Part shown: in pieces, positions 1-9,988 of the stretch
How positions within the stretch are numbered: position 1 is the first letter of the stretch
How the letters are laid out: every line of letters starts with the position of its first letter
Origin: Chromera velia
Taxonomy: Eukaryota; Sar; Chromeraceae
DNA: 64,000 bases
NCBI GenBank assembly: GCA_018398765.1
Contig: JAHBMJ010005834.1
Coordinates: forward strand, 43,590 to 107,589
Reading direction: 5' to 3'
Position numbers and translations under genes: made by a program
The notes under the pieces: generated by a model
Database searches by the model: none
Seen by the model: the letters and a program-made list of their open reading frames with translations, nothing else
What the model was told of the DNA's origin: nothing

Positions 1-1102
1 CCGTGTTCTTCGATATGCCTCCAATTTCTGTGGAAGCACGGAGACGGGGGTGAGACAGGCAGGGGACATCGATACGTACGAAACCGCACGGAAGCCATCG
101 GAAGGCTTTAGCGGTCTGGCACCGCTGTGTGCAAGGTCAGAGCGCCAAAGAATGACAGACCCCCGAGAGACGGGGAGACGGAGGGGAGATAGCTCGGCCT
201 CCCTCAGGGTCGCTATCTCGGCATCTGTCAACGGAACCCAGTCCATGTGGCCTCTCCAACTGTCTCTGGTTAGGCGCTGATGCTGGAGGTGGCTTTTGGG
301 CCAGCAGAGAAAACAGCCGTCTCCTTCTTCCTGATCCGTCAGGGCTGTGACACTCTGCAGACACGCAAGACCTCGAGTCTCGTGTTTTTGGTCAAAGTGT
401 TCCCCCAAGGAACTCTCACACCGTCGCCCCGCAACACAATACGGTCTGTGGTGATGCGGGTGACGGTTCCCCGAAGTGGGCCTGTAGAATGTGAAACCCC
501 TCTTTTGATGCATGGAGTTTGCGCGTTCCGAAGAGAGGTTCAAAAAGGCGGTTTGCTAATTTCTCTCGAAAATCTCCAAAGAGCCAACCGGCCTGGCGAC
601 CCTGTATCATATCCGGAAATGACCGCCACGTCTGGGGCCAGGGGTCCTCCTGTCTTTCCGGGGGAGACGGATACCAAGAAGCCGGGTCGTCCCGTCGGAC
701 TCCCGGCGAAACCGTTTCAACAAATGACCAAAGGAGGGACAGCTGCTCATCACATTCCTCTGGAGTCAACAAATTTGGAATTACTGCGTAGCCCTCAGTT
801 TGAATTTGACACAAAATGTTCCGACTGAATTCCGTCCCTGTGGATATGTAGGGTACGAGCATATCATGAATTTGGGGCTCGACTGGATTTGAGTCCCCTC
901 CCTCCGATGTTGACGCAGGATCAAGAGGAGAGGTGGCTGGTGCTTGGGCATCTGTGGGAGAGGAGACGGGGACGGCCTCTAAGTCTGTCTTGCCATTCTC
1001 CTGAGTGGGGGGCGTCAACGTCTCCGGACGGTCTGGAGACGGGATCACTGGGAGGTCCCCTGGAGGAGGAAGGTCCTCCACGACCGTCACTTCCCCTGCC
1101 AT
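1..1102 (-). CDS. Phytanoyl-CoA dioxygenase-like (PhyH) oxygenase, 3' end outside window
   Basis: Probable Fe(II)/2-oxoglutarate oxygenase of the PhyH family; substrate unknown. Translation begins at the ATG at 1102-1100. About 90 Pro/Ser/Thr-rich residues with no recognisable fold are followed by GYAVIPNLLTPEEC, typical of the family's N-terminal helix. GTRKLHASKEG is followed by the HxD iron-binding motif (EHFDQ, near base 390), then SVTALTDQEEGDG, a distal histidine in LAHSG (near base 140) and the 2-oxoglutarate arginine in GFRAVSYV. The reading frame moves by one base at about 497-500, in a run of four C (G on the coding strand). Reading three instead of four restores EGFTFYRPTSGN and one open frame to the window edge with no intron. 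This may be a sequence error or a true frameshift. Family membership is well supported; function beyond that is inference. Confidence 0.8.
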
Positions 1103-1909
1103 GATGCCGGATCACACGGTGCACTGGGCTGGGAAAGCCCTTGGTATTTTTTTACGTTGAGAAGACGAAGACAAAAGCCCAAACTTCAAGAAGCAGCAGA
1201 GGGAAGCCGTCTACCCTGAGACAAAAGGTGTTCACTGTGTCAGGTTTTCGGAGACACCATTAAAGGCTGAAGCTGTACGACCGCTGGAAAGCCATGATCG
1301 ACTGAAGCATGCCTATAAATCAATTTAATCAAACCCGTGTGGGCAGTCTTCTGTTTGAGAGTGATCGAACTTGATGTTGTTCATTGAAATCCAATGTTGA
1401 GTCGAATCTTGAATGCGTTTCTGTGCATGACTCTCTCGAACTGCATGCGCGCCCGCCGCATACAATCTCGTAGACGGGCAAATCTTCTGTCAGACAATTA
1501 AATCATGACAAATCTTGCATGCATGTCTGACAAATTTTGAAAACTTGTCTCACAGTGTCGGTCTGCCGCGTCCCAAGTGTTTGTTGTGTTCAGTGCGTGG
1601 TATGCAACGCTTTTCCTGCTGTATGAAGAGTCTACATGCCTTATGCAGACTTGCGATGAAGCGGAATGGGTCAAGACATCCCGTCTCCGCCGTCTCGTCT
1701 CCTAATGTATGTTAGCTCTCGTCTCGCCCTGTCTCGTTCCAACAGGTCTCCTGTGAATCTGCCTTTCTGCACCCTACATCGGTCGGGACATCGTTTTTGA
1801 GTTATCTTGGCTCTTCGGTGGTCCTCGTCTCCTGATTCTAAACGATATCGAGGTGTGCGAGACGGCCTAAATTTGGAACCAACTCAAACACCTCTCTGAT
1901 CGACAACTG
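1103..1909. other. Intergenic spacer between divergent genes
   Basis: This 0.8-kb spacer separates the PhyH-like gene (minus) from the ankyrin gene (plus), so it should hold both promoters. I see no TATA box, tRNA or repeat I can defend. Short ORFs here have no family features. Confidence 0.5.
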
Positions 1910-2527
1910 ATGTTTTGTGCTGAGTGTGGAAGAGGGGGGGGCTGCGACATTGGGGATGTTGAAGAACCGGCTGATAGGGTAAAGCACCTTTTGAAAGTTG
2001 CAATTGAAAAGAGAGACCTTCGCAAAGTGCGGCTGATGATTGAGTCCGGACAGATTGATGTGAACGCGCGTGGGATCGACCGTGTTTCAGGGGGGTGTGG
2101 CAGCACTGCAGTCATAGAGGCAGCGTACAACAGAGACCTTGACATTGTCAAGTATCTTATCTCACGAGGGGCAGACTTGACCATCGGCACAGAGGATGAA
2201 AATGCGACCGTCTTTGACTACGCAACCGGCGAAGTTTTGGCGTTCTTGCAAGACGAAGACGCACTGGCTGCCTGTCGTGCGGAGGGTGCAGCTGCGATGG
2301 CAGTTGAGGCTGAGGAGAAACGGTCAAACGAACGTGCGGATGCGCAACCATTTGTTGACGCAGCAATGGCTGCTGCACAGCAGGAATGTGGGGATTTGCG
2401 ACAGGCGCTCGAATCTGCGCATGAGCGAATTCAAGAGTTGGAGAAGCAGCTGAGCACTGCACAGGGGTCAATCAAGGAGCTCGAAACAGCCCTTGCACTT
2501 GCACACGGGGCACAAATAAGCCAATAG
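1910..2527 (+). CDS. Ankyrin-repeat protein with C-terminal coiled coil
   Basis: An intronless 205-residue protein ending in UAG. The N-terminus has a CxxC pair (MFCAECGRG). Residues about 28-95 hold two to three ankyrin repeats: LLKVAIEKRDLRKVRLMIE, then TAVIEAAYNRDLDIVKYLIS followed by RGADLTIG. Residues about 115-200 are Ala/Glu/Gln-rich with heptad spacing (LESAHERIQELEKQLSTAQ), a probable coiled coil. It is likely a small cytosolic or nuclear protein-binding adaptor; the partner cannot be read from sequence. It is transcribed away from the PhyH-like gene. The start is the first in-frame ATG. The domain call is confident; the role is not known. Confidence 0.75.
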   Translation: MFCAECGRGGGCDIGDVEEPADRVKHLLKVAIEKRDLRKVRLMIESGQIDVNARGIDRVSGGCGSTAVIEAAYNRDLDIVKYLISRGADLTIGTEDENATVFDYATGEVLAFLQDEDALAACRAEGAAAMAVEAEEKRSNERADAQPFVDAAMAAAQQECGDLRQALESAHERIQELEKQLSTAQGSIKELETALALAHGAQISQ

Positions 2528-4135
2528 AGTCTGTACCACAGTCTAGATATCATCCACATGTACGTCTTATTTCAGATATTTTCTCCGCGTGCCAGTTCAC
2601 GGTCTAGTTCACAGTTCCGCGCACACTTCCAAATATGTACGAGACGAGACGAGACGAGACCTTCCTGTTGGAGTTTCTCGTTTTCTTCGAGAGCAATCGC
2701 TGGTTGAGTCATCTGTTCTATTTGCCTAGCTATTTGCAAAGAGATTGTCCTGCTCTAGGTCCTGCTCTGTTAAAAAAATTAAGAACAAATATCTATGCAT
2801 CCTCATGGACGACTGAACCACAAATAAACCACGGAGACTGATCAAGTAGAATTAACTTAGAGTGCTGAACCTGGAGTATTGCAATGTAGCCAAGTGTGTA
2901 TGTTGCAATGTTGCGTAGAGGTGGAAGGATAAGAGTGAGGCGGACGTGCTAGGATCGAACGGATCTCAAATGTTTCCCCCAGGCCCCCCAAAATCCATGC
3001 ATGGATGAGACCTTCGTATTTTGTAGGCGTCAGCAAAAAAAAAAAAAAAAACGATTTTTTTCGTTTTTTTTTACTTTTTAACCCTGAACAACTGTGTTCA
3101 ACAATACTTAACAACAGTTGTGCAACATATATGAACAACACTTGTGCCTAGACTTGTACAACTTGAACAGTTGAACAACAGTTGTTTGACTGAAAAAAAA
3201 AAAAAATACAGAATTTTAGGGGATTTTTTTTTTTTTCTTAGCTGACGCCTAGCGTATTTTGTAAAGTTTTCATTATATATAGAGTTTTCAGTTTTAAATT
3301 AGTTCAAAAATCTCCAAAATTCAGACTTCATTAACTTGAATTCTTATGAAAGTAACTTAGAATTTAAAAGAAATCATATTATTATACAGTTAACTTAGAG
3401 TCTTAGAGTGGCCAGAGATCAACAATAATCGACAATGAGATTAAAATAGATTAAAGGTAGATGTTACTTGATGTAGGCTTATTATGTAGCCAAGTTGAAT
3501 CATTTAGTCAATAAAAGTTACTGAAATTGCCGTGAAGAAGAGGGAACAGCCTGGAAATCACTGATGCTCAGGAGAGTAGTGCTTTGAAGCCGAGTCTTAG
3601 CCGACCTCCGGAAGTGGACCGGCAGCAGGACTGCGGGCAAAACCAGGAACATCAATGCTCTAGTCAATGCTATGTTATGCTATGTATGCTATGCTATGTT
3701 TAACTAAATGAGTATTCAACAGTCGGCCTAGCAGTCAGCTCAGACTAGATTCAACATTTTATATACTAGATAATCTAGTATATTAATGTATGAAAACTAT
3801 TAAAGAAATAAACATACAGTTCTTAATATACTTTAATTTTAGTAGCAATTTAACTTACACAGTGTGAATTGTCTATATCAATTGAAAAAATGATTATTTG
3901 AATGAGCATGCCGCCAGCTTTTGCCCTGGTTTTTGCCGAATGCTGCAGCTAAAAGGTCAATTAAAACAATTTTGATATTCTAGTTAACATTTTGCTGGAC
4001 ATTTTGCAGTTTTACGACTATTTTTACGAACTTCAAGTGAACACAAACTCAGTCGTTCCCCAATACCGATGGTTTAATATCGATGACAATGACAGTCCGA
4101 GATAATCAGATTCCTAGTCAGATTCAAACGACTCC
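2528..4135. other. AT-rich intergenic region
   Basis: Non-coding, markedly AT-richer than the flanking exons, with A and T homopolymers at 3034-3052 and 3193-3240 and a short TATGC run near 3660-3705. Apart from the inverted-repeat element at 3024-3252 I see no gene or RNA. It lies between the 3' ends of the ankyrin and six-hairpin genes, so both polyadenylation sites should be here. Confidence 0.6.
3024..3252. mobile_element. Small non-autonomous inverted-repeat element (MITE), Mutator-like by 9-bp target duplication
   Basis: The left end TAGGCGTCAGC (3024-3034) is matched by GCTGACGCCTAG at 3241-3252 on the other strand, each followed inward by a long A (or T) run. The same 9 bases, CGTATTTTG, lie immediately outside both ends (3015-3023 and 3253-3261), as expected for a target-site duplication. 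The 229-bp interior is non-coding and full of short inverted motifs built on CAACAGTTG. A 9-bp duplication is typical of Mutator-like elements; that family assignment is inference. Confidence 0.7.
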
Positions 4136-5920
4136 CTAGACGACTACATCTGGTTCATCCTCTCGTCGTCTCATCGCTGAAGGGTCAAGAGCTACGGCCC
4201 GCATTACCTTGTTGATGCCCCAGAGCCCTGACTCGGGATCTTCCGAGCGATCCACTTGAGACAGAAGCCCATCTTTCGAAAGAAGCGACGAGGCTCTCCT
4301 CTGCAAATCCGCCCCTCGAGTTCCGGACAGTCGACATCCTATCAGAGCTCCATACAGACGGAAAGGCAGCCCTGCGTGACGTTCACTGAGTGCAGCATCT
4401 CCCCTCTGCAACAATTGCCGAATGCAAGCCTCGTCACATGTCCACTGAGCCTTCCACCACTTGAACCCCCATCCGAGAGGATCGGAAGTCCCTGGGGAAT
4501 GGTATCCCCCCAGAGCTGTGCGAAGGGCATCGATTTCTTTATTCAACGATATGATCCCAGTTTTTCCCTTCGTCTCCAGAGCACACTGAATACACGAAAA
4601 GACCACCAGGGCACTCAGGCTGTCGTCATCCGTCATCCCTTCCACAGGCTTCCCATCGGTCGACAGTTTCCAGTACACCCCTCTGCCCTCTCTGAAAAAT
4701 CGGCGAAACACCTTCGAAGCCACAGCAGCAGCATGGAGAAGCATCTCATCATCCCCCGAGGCCTGTGCGAACCTCAAGAGGGCAAACAACCATTTATCTA
4801 CATAGTGCCAATACATTCCATCAAACGTCATTCCCGCATCTGTCCCTTCAGAGAGCGCCCGCACCTTTCCGATGCGCAAACCGACAAATCCGGTCGATCT
4901 CTGTGCATCAAAAGAGGTCAACTTTCTGTCGTTCTCCGTCTCCCTCTCCATGGGAAGGGATGCATCACGCGGCCTCCCCAGGGTGCGCTCTGTTGCCTCG
5001 ATGAGGGAGCGCGCTGCTCCGACGTGGACCTCCGCGTTGTCTGGGTCCTGACTCGCGAGGGCCAGAAACCCTGCGAATAGGGGGACGCGCTTGCAAAAAG
5101 AATTGGGGGTGAGCCGAAAAAGAAGGCAGAAGACGGGGCAGGGAGGTACAATGCAAACAGAGAGGCGAGACTATACTGTCTTTTGAGACTCATGCAACCA
5201 CGAATGGTCAGGGGTCCCGAGAATCCCGGCGGGAAGGGAAGAAAGGCGAAGAATGGGTGAGTGGACGGAAGGCAGAAGCAGGAAAGCAGGCAAGTTTGCA
5301 AGAAAGCGAGCAAGCAAAGCAGAAAGCAAGCGCGCAAGCACTAAAAACGCGAAGAAGACAGGAAGACAGGAAGAAAGGAGTGAAAGAAGGAAGGAAAGAA
5401 CACATGAAAGAAGGAAAGCCTTTTATCGGTTTTTTCTTGCAATGAAATTCATCGTTTACATGGGAAGACGTGCTTTCACGTATCGGACAGAAACGCAGTA
5501 CCACAAAAGAACTCTGTAGGGTGCCACCACGCGAAGAAAACACTCAATTCTTCATCCAACCTCCGCTCTGGACCATTGCATCTGCCCACAGCAACCAGCT
5601 ACCAAGCTGCTAACCCATCTGCCCACTCTGCCTTGTGTGAACTGACCCATCACTCCGAATGCATCCGTCCACAGATACCGTCTCTGGTCCCCTTCAGCAG
5701 AGGGCCCAGCTTCTGCCTTAGACAGTGGCTGAGGGAATGTGGAGGAGGGCCAGGGCCCATAGACATCTGTCAGAAGAGAATGGATCTCGGCTGTCACAGC
5801 AGAGTCAGCCTGAGGGGAAGCCGCTCGTCCTGCTGCTTCCCCTCCAGCACCAACGGAGAGAGACGGAGACTGCTGCCCGCTCTCAACGAGACGGCTCTTC
5901 TTCTTTGGACTCGTGCTCAT
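4136..5920 (-). CDS. Six-hairpin glycosidase-like protein, two exons
   Basis: Exon 1 is 5920-5647 and exon 2 is 5070-4136. The intron has donor GTCAGT and acceptor CGCAG, and the phase fits exactly (402 residues, UAG stop). The spliced product has RYLWTDAFGVM, then LASQDPDNAEVHVGAARSL, TGFVGLRIGK and DGMYWHYVDKWLFALLRFAQ. I recall this motif order from an uncharacterised bacterial and algal family with an alpha/alpha-toroid (six-hairpin) prediction; the fold call is from memory and not computed here. The Trp/Tyr/Asp-rich blocks would line a central cavity. Catalytic activity is not shown. An in-frame ATG at 6085 would add 55 residues resembling a leader or transit peptide; I prefer 5920 because the extension is low in family character. 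Confidence 0.65.
5253..5440. repeat. Purine-rich low-complexity tract in the intron of the six-hairpin gene
   Basis: Plus-strand GA/AAG-rich sequence with repeated AGCAAGCAAG and GGAAGGAAAG motifs, so the sense strand of the host intron (5071-5646) is strongly pyrimidine-rich. ORFs through it on both strands are compositional artefacts. Confidence 0.6.
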
Positions 5921-6781
5921 GTGTGAAGAGATGGAACGGCCCCAGGTTCCTACGAGAGGGTAAGTGAAAGCGGTAGAAAGAAATGAAGTGGGTGGAGAGT
6001 TGGGCCTACCGCAGGGAAGAAAGGTTGAGGTGGACACACAAAGCAATCCAGCAAAACACCAGGCTGAATCCTTAATCAAGCGCATCAGTTCTCGTTCCCC
6101 TTCCTTTTTCCTGACTTTCGCGTCAGTCGTGTTCTTTGCCCCGCCTCAGAAAGCCGCAAGAGGGACGGAACAAGAGAATGCATTGGACACAGTGCCAAAG
6201 ACTCAAGGTATATATGTCAGCATCGATCTCTTGGGATCATCCTCATAACCAGCGTTTGAGGGTGCAAAGCTGTACACCCAAAAGTAATTAAACCCGAGTT
6301 TCAAAAAAACTTGAGAATTGCAAAACTCGAGTTTTCCAGAGTTTTTCGCAGTTTTTCATAACTTTTTGCCCGCAAATTTTCATTTTTCCTGGATTTTTTT
6401 GGCAGAAAAGAAAATCTTTGCCAGCTAGGATTCAGACGATTTCAGACTGAATCTTGGAGGACTGAAACGTGAGACAGATGCAGCTTGTCTTCTGAAGACA
6501 CAAAGAGTTTGGACGTGTCAGATTCGCAGACAGTGGCACGTATGGTTTGTCTTTGTCGAGTCGTTCGAGGAGGGTTCTCTAAATTCGCAGCTGACCTGCA
6601 TCAATCGGCACTCAGCACGATGATTGTGTCTTCTTTATGTCCAAAAGGTTGTTGTTTGACGACTTAAGTAATGGCCTCTCTGGCTTTGCATTAAAAGTCT
6701 CTTGTATATAATTCCAGTCTTTTTTACATTCCGGCAGGGAGGCAGCGAGACTGCGTGCTTGCCGTCTTCTTCTCTTTGTAA
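5921..6781. other. Intergenic spacer between divergent genes
   Basis: The spacer separates the six-hairpin gene (minus) from the protease gene (plus). Bases 6300-6420 are AT-rich with repeated GAGTTTT motifs. No gene, RNA or clear promoter element was recognised. Confidence 0.45.
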
Positions 6782-9700
6782 ATGGTTTCGAGTTTACTGC
6801 GGCCGCTAAAGGCAGCCGTTGCACTTTTCCTGTGTGGTGAGTTTCGGTTTCAGTAAGTCTCTCTCTGCTCTGTCGTTTCTGTATCTTACAACACTTGATG
6901 CCCTCCCCGTCTGTGCAGTTTGCGTGCTCGTCTCATGCCGTCTCCACGGCTCTTCGAGAGCGGTTCAAGAGATTGAGGCAAAGAGCATATGGTTCGAGGA
7001 CGACCGGGTGGGCGCTTTGGGGACGTTTCCTCAAGAGCGAAGCGTGGTAGGCCTAGTTCGAAAAGCGAAGGCGCAGGAGGAAGAGCAGGCCTTCGTTCTA
7101 CCGAACACCACATTCGCCAAGCAGAGAGCCCTGCTGGGCCGACCGCTCTGCTGTGAGGAGCCCTTCCGCACCGAGCCCGTCAGTCTCAGCTGTACCGGGT
7201 TCTTGGTGGCTGACGACCTTGTAGTCACTGCCGCTCATTGTGTTCCGTCTGAACTCGTGTGTGAACAGACGCTATTCGTGTTTGACTTCCATTACGGAGC
7301 GCAGCATGTCCGTGAGGGGAAGCCTGTCTACCAGGTGTCCAAAAACAATGTGTATGCGTGTGCACAAATGATGGCGATAGAGTTAGACAGATACAGCACG
7401 GGCCAGGATTGGGCGATTCTCAGAATGGACCGTCCCGCCCGTGGTCGACCTCTGTTGTCGGTCAGACAGGCAGGCATCGTTCCTCTTCATGAGAGGCTGT
7501 ACACGATGGGCCACCCGCATGGGCTGCCCTTGAAAGTGGTCGGGCTCCGTCCGGAGCACACGCCTGTGAGTGGGGGGGGAAGGCCCGGAGAGGGGGGGAA
7601 CATCACAGCACAGTTGCCGTCTCCTTCTTCCCCGTCTCCCTTTCCTCCGTCCGTGTCGCCTTTCGGATACGGTGACAATATGGTCATCAACCAGACTGCG
7701 TTTGGGTTCTTCACAGCAGCGATGGACATCTATAGTGGGCAGTCGGGTTCCCCAGTATTCAATTTGAACTCGGGGGAAGTTGAGGGGGTCGCTGTGCGGG
7801 GGTCCCCCTCGTTTGTGAAGGACGAAGACATGTGGTGTTACAAGTCTGCGGTGTGCCCTATGGAGGGGGCCAACGACAACGGACACGTCGGCAGCCGGGA
7901 TTGTATGGGACTGCAGGTGAGAGGGTAGGGGGGGGGGAAGGGAAACAAAATGAATCCATTCTGACCGTTTTCTGTTGTCTTGTTTTATTAATACTGTTGC
8001 ATGATTTTGCTTTACAGCCGACAAGATAGAATCTCGTTGACCTTTTTCTTATCGCGGGTTCCGTCCGTCGTTTATCGTTGCAGGTTAGTCGCGCCGCTGG
8101 GTTTGCTCCCTTTCTGAATCGGTTCGCGGCTTGGAGAGCCATTGGCAGTAGACTGATGGCGCACCACTCCGGTGCCCCGGGGAATGCTGGGGGTGAGGGT
8201 GGAATGATGACAGGGGTGAAGTTGAGTGTGGTTCCCCCGATTGAACGAGACAACTTTCCCCTCCTGTTGATCAGTACGGAAAGGACTCTGTCCAGTGATG
8301 GATCTGGGCGGGTGGATATCAAAAGATTTCCCGTCTCCGTGGGGTTCAATGTGACCTCAGCGGTGGTAGAAGGGGTACCTGGGTCAAAGGTGGTAGCGAT
8401 AGGGGTTCGTTACCTGGTTCAGCATGACTTTGACCCTTCGGAGGTTTCACTTTCCCTCACGTCCCCCACAGGCACGAAGGTAGAGTTGGGGTATGCGAGG
8501 GGGGGGAGGGGGGTAGTTGGGTTAGATGCCCCTGGTCTCCCTTCTGCCACACCAGTCGACCTCCGGTTGCTTGCAGAAAGTGAAGGGGGTGTGAGTGGGA
8601 TTTGGCATGTGGGGGCAGAGGATGAGGTAGAGTGGGACGACGGATTGCTCTCAGAGATTGAGCTTCTGTTCCTGAGTATCCCCCCGCCCTCCACTGCCGA
8701 AGGCGGAGAAGGCGCAGGGGGGGAGGGCGGACGGGTCGAAGTGCGAGGTCCTGAGGAACGCTCGAGCCCCCCTCAGCCGAGACGGCTTGTACACATCCAG
8801 ATGGTGTGCGAACAGACTAGCCAAATGCCCATGGTGATTCCAGACGGAAACGAGACCAGTCTTGTGCCTTCGTATATGAAGCCGCGTGCAAGACAAGAAC
8901 CCGCAGCGAATTTACGTTTCCGTCTCCCAACTGCTGACGAAGGGGGGGGGGATACGAGTCCGCTTTTTGACCCCAGTGCTGAATTGATGGGAGTGGGGGT
9001 GGCTCTCGAGACGAACCACACATTTGTTTCGGATCTTGTAACTGCGTTACAAGCGCCGGGAGGTGAGACGGTTTTTGTTGGTAGAATGGAAAGACAAGGA
9101 TGGAGAGATTCTCAAAGAGAGTTGCAGCAATTTGCATTTGGGGTAGGGGGGCAGTTCCGTCGTAATCTTTCGCTGTTTGCGCAGGGCCTGGGTGCTGAGA
9201 CTGCGAGAAGTGGGCCCTGGACTTTGACGATTGCGGATGTGATCCATGGGGACAGGGGAGAGATTGTGGATGCGCGATTGAGTCTTCTCGTCTCCTTCTC
9301 CCCCTCCCCCCCCCCCAACAACGATGCCATCAACGGCAACGATGATACACGAATAGGGGGGGGGGACTTTGAAATGGGGGGAGACGGGTTTCTTGGCATC
9401 GCGTCTGAACGCTCCGAGACGCAGGCAGAGAGGCTCTTCGCCTCGCCGTCAGACTTGGAGAGCGCCCCCTGGAAGAATCACCCGGGGATTCCGAACACAA
9501 CGCAGTCGGGCAGAGAGCCGTCTCTCCCGGGAGAGAGGGGGGCGTTGGATGAGGCAGAGTGTGCAGAGGGTGTGACGCCTTCTGTCTGTCTGTATGTCGG
9601 TTCATCATGTGGAAGGGATGAGAGAGTGAGGTGTGTGAGAATGCAGTGCGGATTTGATTATGCAAGATGTATCGGTAATGGTCCTGTTGCAGTGTCACTC

Positions 9701-9988
9701 TCACGTCTCACTGGTGCTCTGCCGGGAATAGGAGTGGGTGTAAGGGGGGAGAAAAGGGGGACTTCAACAAATCTAGGTAGCAGCATGAAGCTTGTGTTTG
9801 ACCAGTCGAGGAGTGCGTTGGTGCTGCGACGTTTTAAATACTCCCAGTCGTGTGATGGATTTGCGATGGACTCGGAAGGAACGTTGACGGAGGGTGGGTG
9901 TGAACACTCAAAGGGATCGCGTTTTTCTGTCAAACTGATAAAAACAGGGGGCGGCAGAAAAGATAGAAAACGAGAGAAATCTTTATGA
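6782..9988 (+). CDS. Secreted trypsin/V8-like serine protease with two P (Homo B) domains
   Basis: Three exons: 6782-6836, 6919-7916 and 8084-9988, donors GTGAGT and GTGAGA. They give 985 residues in perfect phase, ending UGA. The first exon starts MVSSLLRPLK and, with the start of exon 2, forms a hydrophobic signal peptide. The S1-type catalytic triad is visible: His in VTAAHC, Asp in QDWAIL, Ser in GQSGSPVFN. MGHPHGLPLK resembles bacterial V8-like or trypsin-2 peptidases. After the protease come two beta-sandwich P domains like those of proprotein convertases: GVSGIWHVGAEDEVEWDDG (near 8590-8645) and SGPWTLTIADVIHGDRG (near 9205-9255). A Cys-containing C-terminal module (SQSCDGFAMDSEGTLTEGG) ends the protein. 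It is probably an extracellular or endomembrane protease. Polyglycine/proline tracts around 7565-7660 may be a linker. Confidence 0.85.

Noticed and set aside
7565-7615. Short intron in the protease gene beginning GTGAGTGGGG
   Set aside because: The frame is open through it, and the segment reads as a Gly/Pro-rich linker; the implied intron would be under 50 bases.
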